Assembly (NCBI GenBank): GCA_016713985.1
Contig: JADJOD010000009.1
Location: forward strand, 62,001 to 126,000
DNA from: Lewinellaceae bacterium
GTDB taxonomy: Bacteria; Bacteroidota; Bacteroidia; Chitinophagales; Saprospiraceae
DNA: 64,000 bases
Reading direction: 5' to 3'
Numbering within the stretch: position 1 is the first letter of the stretch; each line of letters begins with the position of its first letter. A program made the translations under genes and the position numbers. Positions 1 through 9,237 of the stretch are shown here, one piece after another. The notes beneath the pieces are model-generated. The model did no database searches. It was not told the DNA's origin and saw nothing but the letters and a program-made list of their open reading frames with translations.

Positions 1-2653
1 TGGAAATCAATGTAAAAGAGGGCTGGGTGCGCTTGCAGCCCGGTGTGATCCGCGACGAACTGAACAGCATTCTCCGCCCGCTCGGGTTCTTTTTCAGCCC
101 CAACACCTCCTCGGCCAGCCGGTGTATGATGGGCGGCATGGTCGGAAACAACTCCTGCGGTACCACTTCCATCGTATACGGTTCCACACGTGATCACGTT
201 ACCGCCCTCGACGTGGTTTTGAGCGACGGTTCGGAGGCCCGTTTTTCGGCGCTTTCAAAAGCGGAATTTGAAGAAAAAAGCAAGGGCACGGGGCTGGAAG
301 CGCAATTGTACCGGCAGATGTACGACGTGTTGTCGCAACCCGACGTGCAGGCCGAAATACGGGAACAATACCCCAAACCCGCCATCCACCGTCGAAATAC
401 CGGTTATGCCATCGACATTTTGCTCGAATCCGAAATATTCACCCCCGGCAAACCCGCATTTAATTTTTGCCAGTTGCTCTCCGGTTCGGAAGGCACCCTG
501 GCATTCACCACGGAGATCACCCTGCACATCGACCCGCTCCCTTCGCCGCACGACGTGGTGCTTTGCGCGCATTTCGCCGACCTCATGGAGTGTATGAAAG
601 CCGTGGTCGCCGCCATGGAACACCGGCCCACCGCCTGCGAACTGATGGACAAACTGATCCTCGACTGCACCAGGGCGAACCGGGAACAATCGAAAAACCG
701 CTTTTTTATCGAAGGCGACCCGGCGGCGGTGCTGATGATCGAGTTTCGCGGCGAACACGCGGGAGAAGCCGAGGAAAAGGCCGCCAAACTGATCGAAGAC
801 CTGAAAAAACGCGGTTTCGGCTATGCTTTCCCCGTCATCGCCGCGCCAAAATCCAAAAAAGTTTGGGAATTGCGCAACGCGGGCCTGGGGTTTTGTCCAA
901 CATGCCGGGTGAAGCCAAAGGGGTGGCCTGCATCGAAGATACGGCCGTGGAAGTGACCGATTTGCCCGCCTATATCGGCGAATTTGAAGAAATGATGGCC
1001 GGTTTTGGCCAAAAATCCGTGTACTACGCCCACGCCGGCGCCGGCGAACTACACGTGCGCCCCATCCTCAACCTGAAAAAAGAACACGACCGCGAAGTAT
1101 TGCACCAGATCGGCGAATCGATGGCGCGGTTAGTGAAAAAATACAAGGGTTCCCTCAGCGGCGAACACGGCGACGGGCGGGTGCGCGGCGAATTTATCCC
1201 GCTGATGATCGGCGAAAAAAACTACGCCCTGCTGCGGGAAGTCAAAAAAACCTGGGACCCCGGCGGCATTTTTAATCCCGGCAAAATCGTGGACGCGCCC
1301 CCCATGAACACTTCCCTGCGCTACGAACCCGGGCAACAGAACAAACAATTCGACACCGTACTCGAATTCAACGACGGCATCCTGCGCGCTGCGGAAAAAT
1401 GTAATGGCTCCGGCGACTGCCGCAGGCTCGATTTCGCCGGTGGCACCATGTGCCCGAGTTACCGCGCCACCCGCGACGAAAAAGACAGCACCCGCGCCCG
1501 CGCGAACGCCCTGCGCGAGTTCCTGACGCGAAGCGAAAAGTCCAACCCCTTCGATCAGAAGGAGTTATACGAAGTTATGGACCTCTGCCTGTCCTGCAAG
1601 GGATGCACTTCCGAATGCCCCTCGAACGTGGATGTGTCGAGTATGAAGGCCGAGTTTTTGCACCAGTATTACAAAAGCCACGGCGTGCCGTTCCGGGCAA
1701 AAGTATTCGCCAACATCGCGCAGATCAACCGCCTGGGCGCCGTATTGCCGGGGTTGACCAACTTTTTTATGCGCAACGGGCTCGTCGGCGGCCTGCTCAA
1801 AAGTGTGCTGGGGGTGGCTCCGCAGCGCAGTTTGCCGGCGCTGCACCCTACAAGTCTGCGCAACTGGTACACGAAAAACCGCAGCGCCGTGGAACCCGCA
1901 ACGCCGGAAAAAGGAACGGTTTACCTCTTCTGCGACGAGTTCAGCAACTTCAACGACACGGCTATCGGCATCAAAACCCTTCAATTGCTGAGCAAATTAG
2001 GTTACCGCGTGGAAATGCCCGAACACCCCGAAAGCGGGCGGGCGGCACTTTCCAAAGGTATGCTCCTGAAAGCGCGCGAGCTCGCCATCCGGAACGTGGA
2101 CATTTTTAAACACCTCGCCACTGAAACCACCCCGCTGGTTGGCATCGAACCTTCGGCCATCCTTAGTTTCCGCGACGAATATCCGCGTTTGGTGCCCGAA
2201 AAAGACAAGGAAAGCGCCAAAACGCTGGGGCAAAACGCCCTGTTGATCGACGAGTTTCTCGCAAAGGAAATACAGCAGGGGCGCATTACCGCCGATGCCT
2301 TCACCAAAGCCAAAAAGAAAGTATTGCTGCACGGCCACTGCCACCAGAAAGCGTTGTCGAGTGTAGACCCCACCGCCTGGATACTCGGCCTCCCGGAAAA
2401 CTACGAAGTAGAAGTGATTCCTTCCGGCTGCTGCGGCATGGCCGGCTCTTTCGGTTATGAAAAAGAACACTACGACGTGAGTATGAATATCGGCGAACTG
2501 GTGCTCTTCCCGGCGGTGCGCAAAGCCGCTGACGACGTGATCGTGGCCGCTCCCGGCACCAGCTGCCGCCACCAGATTCTGGACGGCACGGGGCGGCGGG
2601 CGATGCATCCGGTGGAGGTGTTGTGGGAGGCGATGGGGAATGCAGGGGAATAA
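1..2653 (+). CDS. YdiJ-like FAD-linked oxidase fused to Fe-S oxidoreductase; 5' end outside window, frameshifted
   Basis: This is a D-2-hydroxyacid (D-lactate or 2-hydroxyglutarate type) dehydrogenase that would pass electrons from FAD through Fe-S centres to the respiratory chain. The reading frame is already open at base 3, so the start lies upstream. The FAD half shows GGMVGNNSCG, LLSGSEGTLAF, HAGAGELHVRP, GEHGDGRVRGEF and DPGGIFNPGKIVD. The Fe-S half shows CLSCKGCTSECP and CCG-type motifs HGHCHQKA and SGCCGMAGSFG. The two halves lie in different frames: one base is missing in the GGGGTTTT stretch at 887-894, and adding it restores GLGLLSNMPGEAKG. The homology is therefore continuous and the break is probably a sequence error. 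Family proteins are about 950-1000 residues, which fits a 5' truncation by the window edge. The exact substrate cannot be read from the sequence. Confidence 0.9.
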
Positions 2654-2667
2654 GAATGTTTGCTAAT

Positions 2668-2752
2668 GTGTCGTTCTGAGCGCAGCGAAGAATCTGCGAA
2701 TATTGTTCTAAGTGGTTCTTTATCAGATTCTTCGCTGCGCTCAGAATGACAC
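2668..2752. repeat. Inverted repeat (29-bp arms) downstream of the dehydrogenase
   Basis: Arms at 2669-2697 and 2724-2752 are reverse complements with about one mismatch; each carries TCTGAGCGCAGCGAAGAATC or its complement. The loop is 26 bases. It begins 16 bases after the dehydrogenase stop, so it could end transcription or protect the 3' end. The remaining bases up to 3012 hold no gene I can support. Confidence 0.8.
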
Positions 2753-3012
2753 GCGCGTTTGATTGCCGGCAAATCCGGTTACTCCGGACACAATTATACC
2801 ATTCGACAGAAGAACATCTGGCTGCTCACCGAAAACGCTGGAGGTTTTGAATCCCCGCCCCCCGCACGGTTATCACAAAAAACAATACGGATATCAACCA
2901 ATGCTTGTGCGATCAACAGGATTGGCGCTATTTTGAAACCACACCCGGACAATTTTCCTGTTCCTGCAACCGACCGCCTGCGCCCGGAAACCTGACTTTT
3001 GGCCGGAACTGG

Positions 3013-3044
3013 TTTGGGCCTCCGGTTTTTCCGGTTCACTTTTG
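3013..3044 (+). promoter_or_regulatory. Bacteroidota-type promoter (-33 TTTG, -7 CACTTTTG)
   Basis: TTTG at 3013-3016 is followed after 20 bases by CACTTTTG at 3037-3044, one mismatch from TAnnTTTG and extended by CA. The spacing fits the known -33/-7 arrangement of Bacteroidota. The ATG at 3060 lies 15 bases beyond the -7 box, implying a very short leader. This supports 3060 rather than the upstream TTG at 3042 as the start. Confidence 0.45.
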
Positions 3045-3059
3045 CACAAAATCTTTGTT

Positions 3060-4162
3060 ATGCGCCCTATCATTATCCCGGTTTTTATTCTCGCCGCCCT
3101 ATGCACCGCCGGGGCACAACATACCTGGCACAAAATGGTGCCCGGAGGGGGAAGCCTCACTGCTTATTGCCAACTTTCCCACGAGAACGGGTTATACCAG
3201 ATGAAATCCAGCACCCAGGTGTTCCACGTGAATGCATCGGGTGAAATCACCGGGAATTTTAGCCTGCCCAACTCCTACCCTTTCTTGTCGGCTGTGCTGG
3301 AGCGGTATGCCGCAGGCACGGGGCACCCCTATTTTTTGATCGCACAACGGCCCTTACCCCCGGTTTTGGGTTATACCCTGACCGAATACAGGCCCGGAAA
3401 AGGGTATTTTCATCAGACCTCGTTTCAGGATAGCCTGGGAGCCATCAACATCCTTCGTACAAAACTTGTCTCCCTGAACGACAGCGTTTTTGTCGTTTTT
3501 GGTGGCAAATTTTACCGAAAAATCCATTTTTCACCAAACACGGGGTTTACGGAACTCTGGTCCCACCCCCTGCAAAGCCCCGTGGCGGACGCCCTGCTGC
3601 ACAACAACCAACTGATCGTGGCCGATGACGCGGGCAATGTGTACGCGCTGGATGCGGACGGCAATACCTTGTGGTCGAAAAATACCGGCCACGTTTTTCG
3701 CACACTCCGGCCGGTTTCCGACGGCCTGATCGGCTGTATTCGCGCTACCCAGCAAGCGACGATTGTAAAATTAGATTTTACCGGAACGGAGTTGTGGACA
3801 AAAACCAGCGCCGACGTCGAGTACTTCGAAGCGGCGGGCACTTCCGACGGCGGTATCGTGGCAACGGGTATTTCGGGTTCGTCCAAAATCACCCTGGCGA
3901 AGTTCAGCGGCAGCGGCGAACCGCTGTGGAAGCGGGAGTATTCCGATGGAACGGGCACGGGGGTGCTGGCAGCCCCGGACGGCGGATTTGTGGTCATGGG
4001 GAAAAAAACGCCACTTTATACCTGATTAAAACGGACGAAAACGGCAACGCGCCACCCGTTGAAGCAGCGCCGGTCGAAAGCAGGCAGGTAAAATCAGCCG
4101 GCATTGCCGCGACCCTTTTCCTTCTCCCTCCCTGTTTTTCAGCGGCGACGTCGGCACGTTGA
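3060..4162 (+). pseudogene. Secreted beta-propeller-like (PQQ/delta-60 type) protein, frameshifted and lacking its own C-terminal domain
   Basis: The ATG start gives a clear signal peptide (MRPIIIPVFILAALCTAGAQ). The body has blade-like repeats such as NVYALDADGNTLWSKN and TIVKLDFTGTELW, typical of Bacteroidota extracellular propellers. At the A7 run at 4002-4008 the frame ends early. Shifting by one base continues as ATLYLIKTDENGNAP, the usual last blade of such proteins, and then runs to a stop at 4162 without a T9SS sorting domain. Immediately afterwards the next frame carries a different T9SS protein without a signal peptide. Either one chimeric gene with several indels, or two genes merged by a deletion near 4060-4140. 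No enzymatic function is evident. Confidence 0.6.
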
Positions 4163-5846
4163 TCTCTCCGCCGGACAGCGCCGCGACCGTGCTTTCTTTT
4201 GCGCCCTGGATCGGCGGGCAGGATGAAAACGGCCAACTGCACATCGCTGCCGCCACGTATGCGCCTTATATCGAACCGGATTACCGCCCCGGATTGTGGA
4301 ACAGCCCGGCGCGGGATTTCAGCCGGGTGTGGCTGGCAAAACGCGCCGACATCGAGCGCCTCCGGCTCGACTTCGGCGCCGACCAGTTGCTCGACCAGCC
4401 GATTCCTTTCGATCTGCTCTCCTGGCCCGCAAAAGGCAACCCGCACTTTCGCTACAACCTCGACTTCTCGCCGGTGGAAACGGACGCCGACCTGTTTCCC
4501 GCACCTTTTGTGGACGCCAACGGCGACGGTATGTATAACGTGTACGACGGCGACTACCCGCGTATGAAGGGCGATCAAATGGCCTGGTGGGTGTTGACCG
4601 ACAGCACGGAACACAAGGGCTCCTTCGGAGAAGTGGTCGGCATTGATCTCGGCATTTCGGCTTACGTATCCGGATGTACACAAAACACTGCGATTGAAAA
4701 TTCGCTTCTTGTTGATTTTGAGGTCATTAATCGGGGGTTGGCAAATTACAAAAATACTTTTATGGGCTTTTTTACGGATTTTGACCTGGGCTGTACCTGG
4801 GATGATTATTTCGGCTCTTTGCCGGGCAACAATACCTTTTACACCTATAACATCAACGATATCGACTACGGCTGCCAGCCGGGCATCAACGGGTTCGGCG
4901 ATAACATACCTGTGCAGACCGTCACATTGATGAATCAAAGCCTCGATCATTCCATTTATTTCAACAATCCGGCGGTCGGCGTTCCCTTGCCCGGCACCAC
5001 AGACCCCGAAACGCCGGATCAGTTTTATACCATTCTTCAGGGAAAATGGAAGGACGGAACCCCGCTTACCGCCGGCGGAACGGGTTACAATCCGGGCAGC
5101 GCAAATTTTTCCAACCATGCGTTTTCCGGAATCCTTCCGACGCACAGGCCTGGAGTATGTGTACGGTGGGTGTACCTTTTAACGACCGGCGTTTCGTCGC
5201 CTCACACGGGCCTTTCGACTTCGCATCAGGTGATACTTTCCGCATTACCACGGCCTTCACGCTCCATTTCGGCGTTCCACTTCCCTGCCCGAACGTCGAC
5301 GGTTTTGTAAAACCCCAAATCGAACAACTGCAACAGGCATTCGACAACGGCTCCCTGACTGCCGGTGTCGATCCCGGCCAGGTAGTTATCCTGCCGCCGG
5401 GCGGGCAAGGTGTGGCAACACTCAACGCAAGTACCCCCGGAGCGGTTTCCTATTTGTGGTCGACCGGCGCCGTTACCCCTGGCATCGACGTTACCGAACC
5501 GGGCGACTATTCGGTTGTTGTTACACTCGCTTCCGGGTGCGAGGTCACGGAAAACGTGCTGGTTCAGTTGGGCACCGGCGCATTTCAACCCGCAGAAGCC
5601 GTTTCCTGGAAGGTGATCCCCAATCCCGCCGGCGACGTGGCCTGGGTGGAGTGCCCCGATTGCCGCGACGAACAACTGGAAGTGGTGGTGAGAAACGCGC
5701 AAGGCTCGTTGCTCAGGGTCGAATCGGGGCAAAACGGCCGGATTCGTTTAGAACTGAACACGCAGCCCGCCGGATTTTACTGGCTGGAATTGTGGCAGGG
5801 CGGGCGTTTTTTGGGCACCCGGAAACTGGCGATCGCGGGGCATTAA
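4063..5846 (+). pseudogene. T9SS-sorted secreted protein, start missing and one frameshift
   Basis: The frame opens after a stop at 4060-4062 and has no ATG or signal peptide. From about 4141 it reads SGDVGTLISPPDS and FAPWIGGQDENGQLHIAAATY, then FVDANGDGMYNVYDGDYPR and a GDQMAWWV segment. These are hallmarks of a common Bacteroidota T9SS family whose members normally begin with a signal peptide about 60 residues earlier. At 5129-5131 one base is missing; restoring an A gives SGNPSDAQAW and continues to the C-terminus. That end holds VIPNPAGDVAWVE and ends in LGTRKLAIAGH, a type A T9SS sorting domain. The role is unknown, probably a surface or structural protein. Confidence 0.6.
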
Positions 5847-5889
5847 ACCCTCGCACAAATAAGGAACCGGTATAATAACCCCTGCCCTT

Positions 5890-6054
5890 AGAAACCGTCT
5901 GAAAACTCCCGCCGGGCTGGAAGGTGCATCTTTTGCCAGCATACGGCGGCTATTTTTTCGGCAATAGGACAAGACTATTCCCTTAAAAATGAGCCTTGTC
6001 TGCCGGACAAAACCTGCACCTTTCAGCCTCGCCGGGGGTTTTCAGACGGTTTCT
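5890..6054. repeat. 165-bp palindromic element between convergent genes
   Basis: Arms at about 5890-5928 and 6015-6054 are near-complete reverse complements over about 40 bases (shared core AGAAACCGTCTGAAAAC). They enclose about 86 bases, with a smaller GACAAG/CTTGTC hairpin inside. The right arm abuts the stop codon of the minus-strand gene at 6054. It lies where two convergent genes end, so it could be a shared terminator, a structured RNA or a MITE-like element. Confidence 0.75.
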
Positions 6055-6689
6055 TACTCCGCTTTGGGCAGGATTTCGTTTTCTTGCTTCCCGGTGCGTT
6101 CCGCTGCCGGCGGCGCAAACGACAAACCCACCGAGGTCAGCACGATAATGAGCAACACCCGGATGGAGCCGCTGAGGGAAATTTTAAATTTATTTGCCAA
6201 AAACTCAAATGTCGGGGGCATGCAGATCAACGTGGCCAGCAGGGTGAAGGCAACCGTGATCCAGTTTTTTTGCACCGCCGAACCCAGCGTGATCATCAGC
6301 ATCACCATCGAACCCATCCAGAACAAACCGTTGCCGATGCCCGGAGAGATCGTGTACAGTTTTTTTGCACCGGTGGCCACGGCAGTATCCACGTGTTGCG
6401 CCTGCTGAAAAAAGGAATCCGGCAGTTCGTTGAGCAGATCGAGCAGGGCATGGTTGATCCGGCTGACTTCGGTGTTCATATCTTCCGGCTCGATCGTGCC
6501 CAACTGCTGGCTTTGCTGCACGCTGTTCAATTTGCCGGAGAGCAACACCAATTCGTCGTATTTTTCCGCAATGATCTTGTCGCCGTACTTCGTTTGATGC
6601 CACGACAACAGGGCAAACAACTCGTCATACAGGATTTCAAGCGAATGATCGGCCAGCAGTTTTTTAAAATATGCGCGGTTTTTTTCCAT
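6054..6689 (-). CDS. Effector-associated domain 11 (EAD11)-like protein with three membrane segments
   Basis: The protein has 211 residues. Residues about 42-92 read YDELVLLSGKLNSVQQ then QLGTIEPED, then RINHALLDLLNELPD. This matches the EAD11 pattern (LL..R...L......GTIS.EE....RNRIN.ALL.L.DELP) known from bacterial conflict systems, where such small helical domains couple sensors to effectors. Three hydrophobic stretches follow at about 119-138, 143-163 and 175-192, then a charged tail. It has no enzymatic domain. The usual partner, carrying a matching EAD plus a protease, NACHT or TIR domain, is not in this window. It could be an effector that disrupts the membrane or a membrane anchor. The domain call is by pattern recognition. 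Confidence 0.7.
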   Translation of the reverse strand: MEKNRAYFKKLLADHSLEILYDELFALLSWHQTKYGDKIIAEKYDELVLLSGKLNSVQQSQQLGTIEPEDMNTEVSRINHALLDLLNELPDSFFQQAQHVDTAVATGAKKLYTISPGIGNGLFWMGSMVMLMITLGSAVQKNWITVAFTLLATLICMPPTFEFLANKFKISLSGSIRVLLIIVLTSVGLSFAPPAAERTGKQENEILPKAE

Positions 6690-6721
6690 AAAAAATGTCC
6701 GTCCAGGCGGCTTCTGACGGG

Positions 6722-6729
6722 CAAAACTA
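6722..6729 (-). promoter_or_regulatory. -7 element TAGTTTTG for the EAD11-like gene
   Basis: Read on the minus strand, TAGTTTTG is an exact match to TAnnTTTG, 33 bases upstream of the ATG at 6689. I see no clear -33 TTTG at the right distance. It lies in the divergent gap with the TonB receptor at 6784. Confidence 0.45.
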
Positions 6730-6783
6730 ACGAATCCATTTTGATCCCGGCCCTTTTACAGCCCGATCACGTCCTAAAAAAAG

Positions 6784-8847
6784 ATGCGAAGAACTCTTTT
6801 CATATTATGGCTGCTCCACGCAGCCATTGTTGCCTTTTCCCAACAGCCGGACTCCCTTTTGTTCGATACCCTGCGCACCGCCGTGGTCAGCGCCACCCGT
6901 TTGCCCGTGCAAACCGGTGAAAGTGTGCTGGCCGTCAGCATCCTCGGCGCCGAACGGCTGCGAACGGCGCAGGCGCAACTGAGTCTGGCCGAAAACCTGG
7001 GCGCCATACCCGGCGTATTCACCCTCGGCGACGCCAATTTTTCGCAGGACCTGCGTATATCGGTGCGGGGGTTCGGCGCGCGCGCGGGATTCGGTATCCG
7101 CGGCATCAAACTGCTGCTCGACGGCATCCCGGAGTCGGCGCCCGACGGGCAGGCACAGGTCGACAACCTCGATCTTGCCGTGGTCAACCGGCTTGAAGTG
7201 CTGCGCGGGGCATCGGGCGGGTTGTGGGGAAATGCTTCGGGCGGAGTCATCAGCCTCGGCACCGACCCGGTTCCTCCGGGAAACGGGCCGGTTTTTGTGG
7301 AAAGCCGTATCGCGGCAGGTTCGTTCGGTTTTCGCCAGTTACACGTCAAAACCGGCGCACATTTGGGCAAAACGGGCTGGATTGCCGGTGTCACCCGCCA
7401 ACAAACGAACGGCTTCCGCGAACATTCCACGATGCGCGCCACCCTCGCGCACGTCAAATTGGCCTGGTCGCCCGATACCGCCTCCACGCTCACTGTGTTG
7501 CTCAATTTTGCCCACAGCCCGCGCGCCGACGACCCCGGCGCACTGACCGCCGACCAGGTAGTCGCCGGGCGCCGGTCGGCCAATGCCGCCAATCTTCAGT
7601 TCAAGGCCGGAGAATCGCTGCAACAAGGCCGGGCAGCCCTGATTTATGAAAAAAAATGGGGCGCGCGCCGGTCGATCCGCCTCAGAAGCTACGCTTCGGG
7701 GCGCGATTTCGAAAACCGCCTGCCGTTTCAAAATGGCGGCCAGGTGGCCTTTCAACGCTTTTTTGCCGGCGCCGGCGGCCAGTATGAATGGACGGCCCCT
7801 TCAACGCCGCTGCAACTGACAGCCGGTTTTGACGTGGATCGCCAGAGCGACAAGCGGCAGCGTTTTCAAAACCTCAACGGCGAACGCGGTGAACAAAACC
7901 TGGATCAGACGGAAATTTTTGCGGGCGCGGGAGCGTATGCGCTGGCGCGGTGGACACCCCTGCCACGATTCGTTCTCTCGGGCGGACTTCGGTACGATGC
8001 CGTTTTTTTGCGGGCAACCGATCACTTTTTGTCCGACGGCGATCAATCGGGGGAAGAGGGATTTCAACGCGTGAGCCCCTGGGGCGGTTTGTTGCTGCGT
8101 TTGTTGCCCCGGCTTCAGGGGTATGCCAACACCACCACGAATTTTGAAACACCCACACTGACCGAATTGTCGAATAATCCCGCCGGTACGGGCGGTTTTT
8201 CGGCGGAATTGCGCCCGCAATACACCTTGTCGTTCGAAACCGGTCTGCGGGGCGCTACCCGTAACCGGCGGCTGGATTGGGAACTGGCCTTTTTCCACAC
8301 CCGGACCCGCGACGAACTGACGCCTTACGAAATAGCCGGGCAGCCGGGTCGTACGTATTACCGAAATGCCGGCGAGGTATCGCGAAGGGGTGTGGAAGCC
8401 TCGGCGAACTGGTTCCCGGCGCCCGGGCTGGCTGTTCTGGCAGCCTGGTCTTGGTCCGGTTTTCGGTTCGAATCGTACACCACACCCGCCGGCGATTTTT
8501 CAGGAAAACACCTGCCCCTACTTCCACAACAGCACGGCAATATGGAATTGCGCTGGAACCACCGGAGTGGCATTTTTGTATTTGCCGGCGCGCGACTGGC
8601 CGGTCATTTTTTTGCCGACGACGCCAATACCGTGCGTATCGACCGGCAGGTTTTGCTGAAAGCCCGCGCAGGGTGGCGCCGTACGTTCGGGCCGGCAGGT
8701 ATTGAACTATTTGCCGGCGCCGACAATCTTGCCGGCGAGTTGTATTACAACAATGTACGGCCCAACGCGGCCGCAGGGCGTTATTTTGAGCCGGGTGCGG
8801 GAAGATCGTGGTTGGGCGGGATGTTGTTGCGGTGGAACAAATGGTAA
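6784..8847 (+). CDS. TonB-dependent outer-membrane receptor (siderophore/iron type)
   Basis: The 687-residue protein starts with a signal peptide ending near AAIVAFSQQ. A short TonB-box-like segment (TLRTAVVSATRL) follows, then a plug domain with SLAENLGAIPGVF, ISVRGFGARAGFGIRG and VEVLRG-type motifs (RLEVLRGASGGLWGNASGG). A 22-strand-barrel-like region runs to a terminal aromatic (LLRWNKW). It has no carboxypeptidase-regulatory N-terminal domain and no SusD partner. That resembles FecA/iron-complex receptors rather than SusC. Substrate specificity is inferred only from overall type. The gene stands alone, divergent from the EAD11-like gene. A weak GGGGTTATTCCCC stem followed by TTTT sits just after the stop at 8850-8866. 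Confidence 0.88.
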   Translation: MRRTLFILWLLHAAIVAFSQQPDSLLFDTLRTAVVSATRLPVQTGESVLAVSILGAERLRTAQAQLSLAENLGAIPGVFTLGDANFSQDLRISVRGFGARAGFGIRGIKLLLDGIPESAPDGQAQVDNLDLAVVNRLEVLRGASGGLWGNASGGVISLGTDPVPPGNGPVFVESRIAAGSFGFRQLHVKTGAHLGKTGWIAGVTRQQTNGFREHSTMRATLAHVKLAWSPDTASTLTVLLNFAHSPRADDPGALTADQVVAGRRSANAANLQFKAGESLQQGRAALIYEKKWGARRSIRLRSYASGRDFENRLPFQNGGQVAFQRFFAGAGGQYEWTAPSTPLQLTAGFDVDRQSDKRQRFQNLNGERGEQNLDQTEIFAGAGAYALARWTPLPRFVLSGGLRYDAVFLRATDHFLSDGDQSGEEGFQRVSPWGGLLLRLLPRLQGYANTTTNFETPTLTELSNNPAGTGGFSAELRPQYTLSFETGLRGATRNRRLDWELAFFHTRTRDELTPYEIAGQPGRTYYRNAGEVSRRGVEASANWFPAPGLAVLAAWSWSGFRFESYTTPAGDFSGKHLPLLPQQHGNMELRWNHRSGIFVFAGARLAGHFFADDANTVRIDRQVLLKARAGWRRTFGPAGIELFAGADNLAGELYYNNVRPNAAAGRYFEPGAGRSWLGGMLLRWNKW

Positions 8848-9007
8848 TCGGGGTTATTCCCCTTTTACGACGCCATTACCTTATTAATGATGTGTTAATT
8901 CTTTATAAATCAACCCGGAGTGTTTTTGTTTTTCCACCCTAACCCTTTCTAAGTACGGCAAAAATTGCGGGTCAATGCGGGTTTCGGCGGTTTATGCTCT
9001 TCTTTCC

Positions 9008-9026
9008 GCCCTGCGGGCATTTTTTT
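9008..9026 (+). terminator. Possible intrinsic terminator in the 8848-9237 gap
   Basis: GCCC-TGC-GGGC at 9008-9018 is followed by A and seven T at 9020-9026. The stem is short. It is about 160 bases after the TonB receptor stop. The rest of the 390-base gap shows no convincing gene; its A/T-rich right part probably holds the promoter of the adhesin, but I see no clear -7 box. Confidence 0.3.
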
Positions 9027-9237
9027 AAAAAAGACGGCGAATCACCAGCTCGCTGCAGAAAAACGGGCAAGCCGTTCCGGGCCTTCCGATGGAAACCCCA
9101 ACCTTTATTTTTTTTAACCAAATAATGATCATTTTTCGGTTTTTTGAAGAAAGGCCCGGCAGTTGGCAATTTTCGGCACGAGTTTTAAAGTAATACGGTG
9201 TTAATCCACTCATTTCACTGATCATCCCTTGAACACG

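Noticed and set aside
3994..5145. 383-residue open frame on the minus strand
   Set aside because: It lies antisense to the T9SS protein, whose frame carries recognisable motifs; the minus-strand product has no signal, motif or natural start and is a codon-bias shadow.
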